From Spisula solida (Eukaryota; Mollusca; Bivalvia; Venerida; Mactridae), in the NCBI GenBank assembly GCA_947247005.1, contig OX365956.1:1309501-1373500 (forward strand): DNA of 64,000 bases, given 5' to 3'. Below, in pieces: positions 44,901-53,300 of the stretch. Each line of letters begins with the position of its first letter. The stretch's first letter is position 1. A model generated the notes under the pieces. It was given only the letters and a program-made list of their open reading frames with translations. It was not told where the DNA came from and did no database searches. Position numbers and translations under genes: made by a program.

Positions 44901-46344
44901 GATTCAACTAACCAGTTTTCCTGGATTGTATTCTATATAACCATTACTGACTTACCCTTTCTAAAGAGCTTGCCACTTCTCCACGTGAAAGAAAATCAAC
45001 ATTATTTTTAATATTCATGAAAGGGTATGACCTGCCAGGACCGGTTATTAAACTCAGATCGCAGGGCTTGAAACCCAGAGCACCAACCACAGGATTTGGG
45101 CTGATGATATTCTTGTCTTATTTTTTACTATTGGATATTATTTCTATTTACACTTTTTGTTATGTCTTTCCAGAAGTACTGCTGATCTGGAGGGTTTTCA
45201 CCAGCACATCCTTTTATATTGTGCAAAGCGTTTTGCCTACAGCCCTCCAGTTTACCGGGCTAGAAATTTACTGGCAGCCATCGATCACAATAAACATGTG
45301 AATAGACCATCCATGGTAAATAGAAATGGGAAAGAGCGGTATGTGTTTCATTTATCATAAATTATATACTGCATAGAGCTATTTATCTTTCTGAAAATAC
45401 ACAAAAAGTGGTGCCATTTTAAATTGGTTCGTGATATTACATGACATGGAATGCAACTAGTGTAATTAAGGTTTCATACTTGGCTTTGCTAGGTAATAGC
45501 GCCATGCAGTAAGGGTTCAAATCCCACTATATGTACCTACTATTGACATGCATTATTCAATGACTCATAAATTCAAGGTTAGCACAGGCCATGAAAAGTC
45601 CTTGAATTTGGTTCAAACCTTGACAAGTACATGAATTTAGTGCTACCTTGAAAAAATGCCTAAATGGTACTTGAATTTACTGATAAGCCTTGATATCAAA
45701 CAAACAGCCTTGATCTATAAAAGTTTATGGATGTTGTCAAAATGGCTCATCATCTTTCTCAAAAATTACAGTACAGTAATGTATGGGTGCAAATGTCACT
45801 GGATTTTAATTGTAATAAAATGAGCGCAATCGAGTATTCTTGTGAATGACGTCACTAAAAATAGTGCAAAAAATGGAAGCGCATAATGACATTTTCGTAC
45901 AATTAAACCTCGGTAAATGTTTCTTGAAAAGTGCTTGAATAGCCCTTGAATTTTGTATGAATCATGAAGTTACAGATTATTACATAATGTTACATGTACT
46001 AGTATTTCTGATATCCAATCAATTATTTGGTTTAACCTGCTTGCATTGAGCTGCTGAACTATAATGTATCACTCTATTTTTGTAGACTGGCTAGAGTATG
46101 GAACAAAAAGAGTGCGAGATGGAGCGTCCATGTCGTGAAGCAACAGAAGTCTTATGACTACATGGATGGACTCCTGACCCAAGCTGTCAACATGCGACTT
46201 CAGGATCGGATAGGAATGAGTCGACCACGCGCAATGGAGGCTAATGACCCCAGACAGATAGCCCCTTACCTGGCGCCCGTTGCTCCAGCACCTACTGCAG
46301 ACATTTTTCAAGAACAGCAATCCAGATTCCAACAGCTAAATTAA
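32772..46344 (+). CDS. Transposase-like protein, RNase-H-fold D-D-D(2)H-E core, 13 coding exons
   Basis: CDS join: 32772-32983, 33543-33734, 34458-34517, 35225-35293, 38254-38346, 39010-39298, 39908-40187, 41420-41656, 42154-42230, 43584-43688, 44448-44671, 45174-45338, 46086-46344 (2262 nt, 753 aa). All junctions are GT/AG and in phase. Layout: basic N-terminus ('HSGRGRPSLPESEKKGR', 'SEYDRWQRIKADKSLKSDRE'), Ser/Pro-rich linker, acidic stretch, zinc ribbon (C282-x2-C285 ... C307, H311/C316), then a catalytic-type core with D400 (DGR), D468 (TDAH), D489-I-W-H492 and E619 (DLEGFH). The C/D(2)H motif before the last Glu is typical of the hAT/MULE/P/Kolobok transposase group; Kolobok-like is my best guess. 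An alternative ATG at 32736 adds 12 residues. No TIRs were found around it, and it may be domesticated. Confidence 0.85.
33543..33734 (+). CDS. Gene 2 exon 2: Pro/Ser-rich linker
   Basis: Acceptor tgatttcag, donor gtacat, phase 2/2. It reads HGLDQPGPSTAGPSIV, then PALPDQLRLP-like low-complexity sequence. No domain. Confidence 0.75.
34458..34517 (+). CDS. Gene 2 exon 3: short acidic exon
   Basis: 60 nt, acceptor tctttgtag, donor gtttgt, phase 2/2, reading REIEVMSGVEEIQSDVDILA. The weak donor makes it less certain, but it keeps frame on both sides. Confidence 0.65.
34726..35142 (+). repeat. Repeat family B, 5'-truncated, gene 2 intron 3
   Basis: 'ttcaccttgacctaattttg' ... 'ttattgaactcagtcttgtt', with the internal segment 'cagcttcgtcttgcatcatg' partly duplicated. 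Confidence 0.82.
35225..35293 (+). CDS. Gene 2 exon 4: Ser-rich
   Basis: 69 nt, acceptor gtgtttcag, donor gtaaga, phase 2/2, reading KPVISRSPSVTKQLSSSFID, then PF. Confidence 0.72.
35640..35770 (+). repeat. Short duplicated segment before the 105-bp satellite
   Basis: 'agtatattatagctccaata' followed by tactgtatccca occurs twice (about 35675 and 35730), 54 bp apart. Confidence 0.8.
36241..37010 (+). repeat. 105-bp tandem repeat, ~7 copies, gene 2 intron 4
   Basis: 'gtcaatatgtacataagcac' recurs at 36348, 36453, 36558, 36663 and 36768, exactly 105 bp apart, then at 36880 after a 7-bp expansion. 105 is a multiple of three, which keeps a 35-residue frame open on the minus strand (LLCAYVHIDFIVEYG...). 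That reading has no introns or family match and lies in an intron, so it is not called a gene. Confidence 0.93.
37241..37312. repeat. 'attcaagtacttttcaa' repeat fragment
   Basis: 'aaattcaaggacttttcaaa' relates, in inverse, to 'gaaaagtccttgaatttggt' at 45594. It is an interspersed element end. Confidence 0.55.
38254..38346 (+). CDS. Gene 2 exon 5: acidic Asp/Tyr-rich
   Basis: 93 nt, acceptor tttttttcag, donor gtaagt, phase 2/2, reading FEVEGETDYDDPDYEPSYEI. It follows a ~3-kb intron that holds the 105-bp satellite. Confidence 0.75.
39010..39298 (+). CDS. Gene 2 exon 6: acidic stretch and first zinc-ribbon knuckle
   Basis: 289 nt, acceptor ccaaacag, donor gtaagt, out phase 0. It has 'DEEEGDETDAVVEG', a helical 'CLVFLSQLKQLLHMKTDCC', then CRTC and 'MAESFIGSAVYFKW'. 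Confidence 0.85.
39908..40187 (+). CDS. Gene 2 exon 7: second zinc-ribbon knuckle and pre-catalytic region
   Basis: 280 nt, acceptor tttttcag, donor gtgagt, out phase 1. It starts TCEEGHETRWCSQP, pairing with CRTC of the previous exon, and goes on 'ICSTILTSGNNYGKMNLWAR'. Confidence 0.87.
40700..40885 (-). repeat. SINE body, minus orientation, gene 2 intron 7
   Basis: 'accagttttcctggaatgta', 'cttacccttccataaggaac' and a terminal inverted B-box-like 'agaaatcgaactctgg' match the inverse of the 30325 SINE and the 44890-45075 copy. Confidence 0.55.
41420..41656 (+). CDS. Gene 2 exon 8: catalytic D400 and D468
   Basis: 237 nt, acceptor ctttataag, donor gttagt (weak). It has 'GDGRNDTPGHCAQYCSYTMM', 'KSGNMEKVGFRAAMQELSDK' and 'VTEVVTDAHLGIGALM', the two core Asp blocks. 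Confidence 0.87.
42154..42230 (+). CDS. Gene 2 exon 9: D(2)H motif
   Basis: 77 nt, acceptor tattttcag, donor gtaagt, out phase 0, reading YKDIHHSHDIWHVAKNLGKK. D489-I-W-H492 is the C/D(2)H signature. Confidence 0.87.
42372..43251. mobile_element. 880-bp PIF/Harbinger-like MITE in gene 2 intron 9
   Basis: TIR TACCCCAATCACACGA at both ends; the left arm goes on 'ctctcgaatcagccggaatg', the right 'gagtcagaatgagccggaat'. TTA flanks both sides (42369-42371 and 43252-43254), the 3-bp TSD of PIF/Harbinger. The right end is partly duplicated inside at 42958-43021 ('tgctattcctacggcattcc'). The interior is full of 'ggaat'/'attcc' and 'cgaat' words. No transposase. Confidence 0.85.
43584..43688 (+). CDS. 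Gene 2 exon 10
   Basis: 105 nt, phase 0/0, acceptor tatattcag, donor gtaagt. 'WNRDIINHFWFSCKTANTFG' is the conserved 'W...I.NH.W.s...' helix of this family. Confidence 0.85.
43764..43919 (+). repeat. Repeat family B, 3' half
   Basis: 'gaccttcaccttgacctaat' ... 'ccacagggggcataagcctt', then tattgaacgcagtcttg, ending at 43919. Confidence 0.85.
44221..44280 (-). repeat. tRNA-like SINE head, minus strand
   Basis: The reverse strand shows an A-box-like 'gtggttcggtgattagtgca' and a B-box-like 'aagttcaaatccgag'. Degenerate. Confidence 0.45.
44448..44671 (+). CDS. Gene 2 exon 11
   Basis: 224 nt, acceptor atatttcag, donor gtatat, out phase 2. 'WRSVLHHVVNKHLW' and 'SSIKALAAIILDKRLLNNV' match the helical insertion between the D(2)H motif and the last Glu. 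Confidence 0.85.
44890..45075 (-). repeat. SINE body, minus orientation, gene 2 intron 11
   Basis: 'accagttttcctggattgta' and 'gaaagggtatgacctgccag' match the family at 40700-40885 and the inverse of 30325-30545. Confidence 0.55.
45174..45338 (+). CDS. Gene 2 exon 12: catalytic E619
   Basis: 165 nt, acceptor tctttccag, donor gtatgt, phase 2/2. It has 'STADLEGFHQHILLYCAKRF', with E619 in the position of the catalytic Glu, then 'YRARNLLAAIDHNKHVNRP'. Confidence 0.87.
45488..45540 (+). repeat. tRNA-like SINE head fragment
   Basis: 'taggtaatagcgccatgcag' followed by the B-box-like 'agggttcaaatccca'. Short and degenerate. Confidence 0.4.
45575..45965. repeat. 'ccttgaattt' interspersed element
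   Basis: The ends are 'gaaaagtccttgaatttggt' (45594) and 'gaaaagtgcttgaatagccc' (45927), with 'ttgaattt' words between them. Related to 37241-37312. Confidence 0.45.
46086..46344 (+). CDS. Gene 2 exon 13: C-terminus and stop
   Basis: 259 nt, acceptor tttttgtag. 'RVWNKKSARWSVHVVKQQKS' continues the core; the protein ends QSRFQQLN then TAA at 46342-46344. Confidence 0.85.
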
Positions 46345-46419
46345 TCACTGTGCCAAATACCTGAAATTGTTTAGCAGTACTCAGTATCTTATAATGTGAC
46401 AAAGTCTAATCCAGTTTGA

Positions 46420-46520
46420 TTCCCATTTGCGGCAGGTCATACCCTTCCATGAAAATTTGAAAACCAAGTTGAATTTCCTCCACATGTGAAGAAAAGTTGT
46501 AATGTGAATCGGCCGTAAAA
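46420..46520 (+). repeat. SINE body fragment after the gene 2 stop
   Basis: 'ttcccatttgcggcaggtca', 'tacccttccatg' and 'tttcctccacatgtgaagaa' match the SINE at 30325. The rest of 46345-46795 shows no gene or clear poly-A signal. Confidence 0.55.
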
Positions 46521-46795
46521 CAGAACAATAGAACATATATGTAGTTTTTGTACATATGACAGACTTTATTAGTGTCATATATAGACAATACATATGTGTG
46601 TGAGATATATCTATTTATGTATATATGTATAAGTTCCATATGAAAGCCTCGTTATTAACTGTGATTTCTAGATAATTCGTTTTTGGTTTAGATCTGATAT
46701 TGAGTGAATCATTTTGTTTTGCCGTGAGGCCTACAGGATGTTATTGTTGTTACCATAAATGTTTATGGCGTTTGAATCATAATCAATATAAATTA

Positions 46796-46945
46796 TTATA
46801 CCCCCGCAAACTGGAGTCACCATGTTGGTTCGTATGTTAAATCATGTCTGCGCTTTAACATTTCTTAATGGATTTAAAATTACTTGGTACAATGTTCACT
46901 ACATCAAGACAGCGTGTCATTCGCAAGATCCAGGTCCCTAGCTCA
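46796..46945 (+). repeat. Repeat family F ('ttatacccc')
   Basis: 'ttatacccccgcaaactgg', 'gtacaatgttcactacatca' and 'agacagcgtgtcattcgcaa' match 57615-57790 ('ttatacccctcaaacaaag', 'tcaccacatcaagatggtat'). Confidence 0.75.
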
Positions 46946-46954
46946 GATGTCACA

Positions 46955-47555
46955 AGGTTTAAAAGTGACAGTGAGCTTTTTTGATCACTCTTCCTCTGTC
47001 CGTCCACAATTTACTTGTGTAGACACAGTTTTATCCTAATCATTATGAAACTTGGTTACAATGATCATCTCAACAAAATCTAGGTCAAGTTCGATATTGG
47101 GTTATCCGGGGTCAAAAGATTAATCACTAGGTCAAATCATAGAAAAACCTTGTGTAGTCACTAGAGGTCACAATTTTGATACAATCTTTATGAAACTCAG
47201 TCACAATAATCATCTCAAAATCTAGGTCAAGTGCGATATTGGGTCATTCAGGGTAAAAAATAAGGTCACAAGGTCAAATCATAGAAAAACCTTGTGTAGT
47301 AACTACAGGTCACAATGTCGACCATATCTTTATGAAACTTGGTCACAATAATCATGTCAACAAAATATAGGTTAAGTTCGATATAAGGTCATATGGGTTC
47401 AAAAACTATGGTAAAATCATAAAAAAAGACTTGCAATTGAGGCTGAATTTTGTTAAATCTTATTCAGAAAATGTAAATGATTTCCTAGGACACGGTAGGG
47501 GTGTGCATGCATTACTACGACAGATGAGCAACCTAGGGCCCTTTGGCTCCTGTTA
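46955..47555 (+). repeat. Repeat family A copy between genes 2 and 3
   Basis: Head 'agtgacagtgagctttttt', three to four monomers, and the tail 'gatgagcaacctagggccct' followed by ttggctcctgtt. Confidence 0.88.
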
Positions 47556-50066
47556 CTACTTCTAAACTTTTGAGATGTTTGGCTTCATTGTCAAATGTTA
47601 TATATTTTCAATTTATGTATTCCATTTTTATTGGCATGTTACTGGAAACACAATGTTTAAGGACTAATCGAGTAACATTTTGTGCCCATGTAGAGCTGTC
47701 ATTGATAGAAGCAATATTGATGTATCGACAATATTTTTTATCCAATCGATTTACATTTTGAAATATATTGATACATATGTAAATGAATGACACCACCAAA
47801 AATCCTCCTTTTCTTGCACAAAACCATTCCTTTGTTAAAATGGGTAACGTCTAAACTCGACTATTTTCAAAAGCTGATTCTATGCCCAACATGTACAGTG
47901 TAGAATGGCTAAAAAAGGGTATCATGGCTGACAGGCTTTCTTGTTCATCTATATGTGTAAATTGATGTATCGCCGATGATTGTCTTCCAATATATATCAG
48001 AATCATTGATATGCTTTGGGTCGTATCACTAACTGCTCTACATTTGATGATACCATTGTTGTTTGCTAAATAGCAGGCCTAAATAATGGCCGTATAAATT
48101 TGAGCATTTTCATTCCATTTCTAAAAAAACTGGAGATAGCATGTGAAGTCTTGCAGACTTCATAGTGTTGTGGTTCCACTGCGTCTTTGTTGGAAAATGT
48201 AAATTTTTGATTATTTGCTACATCACTGTTATCCCAATCCCATGTGTCATAATATTTATGAACACTAGTAGTGGAATCAGTTATCATATCATGTATAGCC
48301 CAGTACATATATATTATATACGAACAATCGTTCCAGCTAGACTGTTCATATTCTATTTTCTAAGCTTGTTATAAAACCAGAATTTCATTGTTTGAAGAGT
48401 ACATTGATAAAATAACATGCAGACATTACTTTCATGAGATAAACAAAATGAAATTATTTTGTAAGCTCAACTAAATATAAAAAAATGAAGAGGTCTAGTT
48501 GGAACATTTGCACAGTATACTTGCATGACTGTAATGTTTTTTTTATAACAGAAATAAGGATAAAACCGTTATTAAATTCATGTTATTTATTACATATATG
48601 TTGATTAAAACAAACATTTCGTAAACACATTCTTGTCTTTGTTGTGGATAGACATAAGTATAACATGGTAACCTTGAACTGGAACTCATGAATATCAGGT
48701 TTATTTTAACAAGTCAAAACATTCTTATGTTTAATTTTCTTTTTAAAAACATGACTGCCAGTTCAATGTTATAAAAGGTATTATCATACCTAGCAATTGA
48801 TTTGATGTTTTATGTTCAGTAAGTGAATTACACTGTAAATGTCATGCATAAAACTTATTCTAACACAATGTAGCTGCAACTAATGCCTTTCCATGGAGTA
48901 AAGAGTTAATATAATGATAATCAGTGTCTAAACAAACACATGTTAGAGATAACCTTTTGGTCTATAATGCTTATAAAATATATACCAATTTCATTTAATC
49001 AAACTTACAATACATCACAAAAAACAATTAATGATTTTATGATACCAGAAGCTGATGTTTTTTGGCCAAGATACATGACATGTGATATAAAAGTTTTGAA
49101 TTGAATAATGTAAATAAAGGCAAATAGAAAATGTGTCTATTGGCCTATATTTACATTATGCAATTCAAAACTTTTATATCTGATCTAAAGTAATGATAAA
49201 TGTTAAAGCATGACAAGCACCAGGTCTGAGTAATCAATAGACAAGTCACATGTACAGTCAAACATGTGAAGAAAGTAAACTATCATAAAACCAACAAAGG
49301 TAACAGACCAGGGGTCATCAATTACCACTAACAGGTCCAAGAACAGTCTATATTTCAAAGAATGATTTAATTGTACCTAACTAAGTAGTCATGACTAATA
49401 ACCAGGTGTAAAACACTCAATGTCTCTTTAGATAATTCTTGTAAAATTTCCATAATGTTATAAAACAACATGTATACATGAAATGAACACCAAAGGTAAA
49501 ATGATGATTATTTACAAAATGATCACAAAAAGAAACCTACTTATAATAAAATGAAATTCTACTACAAGACTCCCTTATTGTACATATATGATACTAGATC
49601 ATTCCATATTCTCAAATTCTACATTATCAAATATGCTTTTGACTGCAATTTTGAGAATGGAGACATGTTTGGTTTGGCTGTAAAGTTATTGCTAATGGAA
49701 TTGCAGAAAAATTGACAAACATATTTACATATAATACACTAAAATATCAAATGTTGTAGTTGACATTGATTTACATAACAAAAGCATTCATCAGATGTAA
49801 ACTATCATTCAACTGAGGTAAACACTAGCTAATACTAAAGGGGGTGAATATTTCCAGATAGTGTGTCTACTACCTGTTACATATCTAAGTATTGAGATGT
49901 TTCATTCAAAATATGATCAATAATCACATAGAAATAGTGTTGCTGGCAATATGCACTACAATGATGAAGCCTAAAACTATTAGTCTTGTGAAATTTGTTA
50001 AATTGGATCAATTGTTACAGATAAATGGCATAAGGTCAACAGGCATCAAGCATATAGACTACATTA
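47556..50066. other. Region after gene 2, probable 3' UTR side of gene 3
   Basis: AT-rich with no coding exon. On the minus strand, AATAAA-type signals occur near 48590 and 48703 and could end gene 3 transcripts. The hairpin at 49084-49184 is listed separately. Confidence 0.3.
49084..49184. repeat. ~100-bp near-perfect hairpin
   Basis: 'gatataaaagttttgaattg' + 'aataatgtaaata' pairs with 'tatttacattatgcaattca' + 'aaacttttatatc' with one mismatch in 33 bp. The inner 'ggcaaataga'/'tctattggcc' extends the stem. It could be a tiny MITE or a structured RNA. Confidence 0.85.
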
Positions 50067-50330
50067 CTACCCTATCCGTGCTGGCACAAAACCTCGATAC
50101 TGCCCAAATGCATCCGGGAATTTGTCCCGTATCCTCCGAACACAACAGGAGGGAATAACCCTCCTGTCCCCACCTGTTAACCGTCCATATGTGTATAAAA
50201 TGAATTGTCTATACGCTTGATGTCTGTTGGCCTTATGTAAATCGGCATCATCGTCAAACACCAAGATGTCCCTTCTGTACATTCTAGCCAAAGCTAGTAC
50301 ACCCTCGTGCAGAATTAGAATCTCGAAGTC
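50067..50330 (-). CDS. Gene 3 last exon: P2X7-type domain, C-terminal half
   Basis: Acceptor gatttttcag on the minus strand. It reads 'DFEILILHEGVLALARMYRR', 'HQAYRQFILYTYGRLTGGDR' and 'VIPSCCVRRIRDKFPDAFGQ' YRGFVPARIG, then TGA/stop at 50067. Strongest exon of the gene. Confidence 0.85.
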   Translation of the reverse strand, partial: DFEILILHEGVLALARMYRRDILVFDDDADLHKANRHQAYRQFILYTYGRLTGGDRRVIPSCCVRRIRDKFPDAFGQYRGFVPARIG

Positions 50331-53300
50331 CTGAAAAATCAAGTTAGACTTTTTAAAAAAAAACATGTATGTAAAATGAAACCACATTCCTATTATAACC
50401 CTATATTAAACAGTCCACCAACAATATGATCATAGTAGTCAGACAACACGCATGTTCTCTATTTAAAGTGGGCAAATGAATTTTATAGCGGCGGGGATAG
50501 CTTAGTGGTAACACACTGTCACTGTCAATCCAGAGGTTAAGGGTTCAATCCCTGCCATGGTAACTGGACCTTCAGGAAATTCTATCTATAGTATTTCCCG
50601 CTGTAACTGACCGTGTACACTGCAAAGCATCTGGTTATAGGTATCATGAAGCTGTGTATCGGTGCTTTACTCTGGGCACATTAAAGAACCAGACTGTCTA
50701 TTCAGAGTAAGAGCTAGGCACATTTCTGCAGCGCTAGACATGCCTGTACATGTATCTAATGTCTCTCTCTCCCTTCAGGGGTTTACTCTAGGTATGTCCA
50801 TCTAGTCAGATCATGCTGTATCCGCACTAGTAGAGGATGCATTTGCGCCCCTGAGGCTGCAACACTATGTTTAAAGCCTGTGAACGTGTGTTCGCATGAA
50901 AATGGCGTTAAGTTAATCTGGTATATTTATTATTTTTTAACACCTCTTGGTGATGCATGGAGATAAGGTAGATGCATTATTTAAAGCGAATATTTGAAGT
51001 CAAGGTGAGTTTTGTAGCTGTTTTCTGATATATCTAATTGACCATTTTGTAAAGGGTCAACAAATGGCTTAAAAAACAAATATATCCTTAGTATTGCATT
51101 TCTTCATTGATTTCTATGAAATGTATGCCAGTCTAAGGGAAAACAATATGCTTTTCACATAATATAAGATATCTTTCAGCAGATGGGCAGCACCCTGTAC
51201 TCTCACATTTTTCCGCTTAGACTGGGGTATGTAACACAGAAATCGTTATAGAAACTAAATACTTAAGGCTATTTTTGTTTTCGAAGCGAAGCAATTTTCG
51301 TCTTGGATTTGTAGCCTTTAGTGAAAGTAAAATGGTATTGCTACATTATTAAATAGTGGTTATGCATGTTCTAGACATATTTTCATATCACAACAGTTTC
51401 AATAATTTATTCAACACTGTTTTATGAACAATATCTGGCTTGAAATTCCAACAGTCATGCTTCAGCAACCACTGAAATAATTTGTAACAAGAAACATTGA
51501 TGCAAGAGAATCAAGTTATAACAATTACTTACTGCTTGACGTGACACACACTGGTCCTTTTGGCAGCACTGCTGTTCTGCCTGAGTGGGCATCTCCCGAC
51601 AATAACCACAAACACACCAGTCTGGTACCGCATCACCAGGTCCAGGATGGAAGCCACCAGATGGCTGCTGGGGTGGTCTCATTATGTCGAGCATCATTCC
51701 AGGCTGCAGGTCAATAGCACTACTCAACAACTTGAGCCTGCAAAACATCAAATAAATGTAGCTGGGTACATGTATAATTATGGTGATACACCAATTGGCT
51801 CATTGATGGGTATCATTGGGTAGCTCAGTTGTGAATATAGCCTGCATTGTAAGCAGGGTGTCAATGCAGGTTTTGACACTCAGTTGGGCCATGATTTATT
51901 ATCACCAAAATGTTGCACAAGGTCAATAATCATCAAATCAATATGGCTTTTATGTCACGCTCTGAATATATTACTAATAGGGGAGACACTTGTGTAGGCT
52001 GCCGGCTAGCTCAGTCGGTAGACTAAGAGCATTGGCCCTGTAAGCGAAGGGTCCCGGGTTCAAGCCCCGGTCTGGTTGCAAATTTTTCTCACTCTGACAT
52101 ATGGCTACTATAATTGTACTTAAATTGAGAAAGGGTTTGTGTTGTTATGTATTATACTCAAATTCCTATCTCTGTTGGGGTAATTTGCGTAGCCAGCCGG
52201 GTATAGGTATATGGTAATAATTATTTTGCTAATTTGCAATGTTGCTTGGTAGCACAGTGGCAGGGCGCATGCACAGAAAGGAGGCCCTCGGTGCATGATT
52301 ACTTCACTACCTATTGCACCTAAATGATCATTGTGGATCTTTTACAAATACACAAACTGTTTTTTTTAGTTCTATGCAGCTATGTATTTAGGCTGTGAAG
52401 TGTAATCGGCTAATAAATCATGAGATATACATTTTATACAATATCATAGAAGCCCAATAAATAATGTGGTTTACCTTCATCTCCTCTTGCTGTCGAGCAA
52501 GTAACTCTTCATTTGCCTCCTCATTGCTTATGCCTGCACGACCGCGACCCCTTCCTCTACCTCTGGTTCCTCTACTGCTTCCACTACGGCTCCTTGACCT
52601 GGTTGCAGCCTGACCTCGCCCTCTGCCACGTCTTTCTGACGACTTGCCTCGTCCTCTACCACGTCTTACAGGGCTATTTGGTGGTGTGGAACTAACACTT
52701 TGTATGTCTGAGTGAATATCACTCTGAAATGTGCAACAGGTACAGGAATACAGAAATCAAATTTCAATTATTTGTATCATACAATTCAAGATAAAGTGAT
52801 AATCTTCTTCGTAGCAGTAATAGTACCGACACTGTGAGGTAAAAAAAACCTGGTATTATCTAGTGCGACGGCTATGAAATGTAGATCTAGGCTGCGTGTT
52901 ATATCCTTGTGATTTATATTGATGGACTATCCTTGTGGTGAACAACTAGCTGTATTGACTATCAAGTGGATACCAATGATAGTCTATTAGAAATTGACAA
53001 TTTTGTGTAAAAAATCAAAATCAGAAAAGGGGAATTATAACTGTTATAAATGCTGGATAGGTTTGTTTCCTCTTGTCCGTAGACCACATGTGTAAGTCAT
53101 CATATTCCACAAGTGTTTTGACTTTCAAGTTGATTGTTGAAAGCTTTGATTACTGTATGTGCTTGAGAAAATTCAATTCAATGTGAAATTAGCCACTATT
53201 TCTATGAACTAAGTCGAAGCAAGGGCAGATAACTTCATAAATATATGTCACAGGGTTACCAGTCTTGTCAGTATGGACTTCCCTTGTGGTGAAAAACTTA

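Noticed and set aside
51999..52080. A functional tRNA gene
   Set aside because: The T arm is perfect but the acceptor stem has mismatches and no anticodon arm forms; it shares a tail with another SINE copy.
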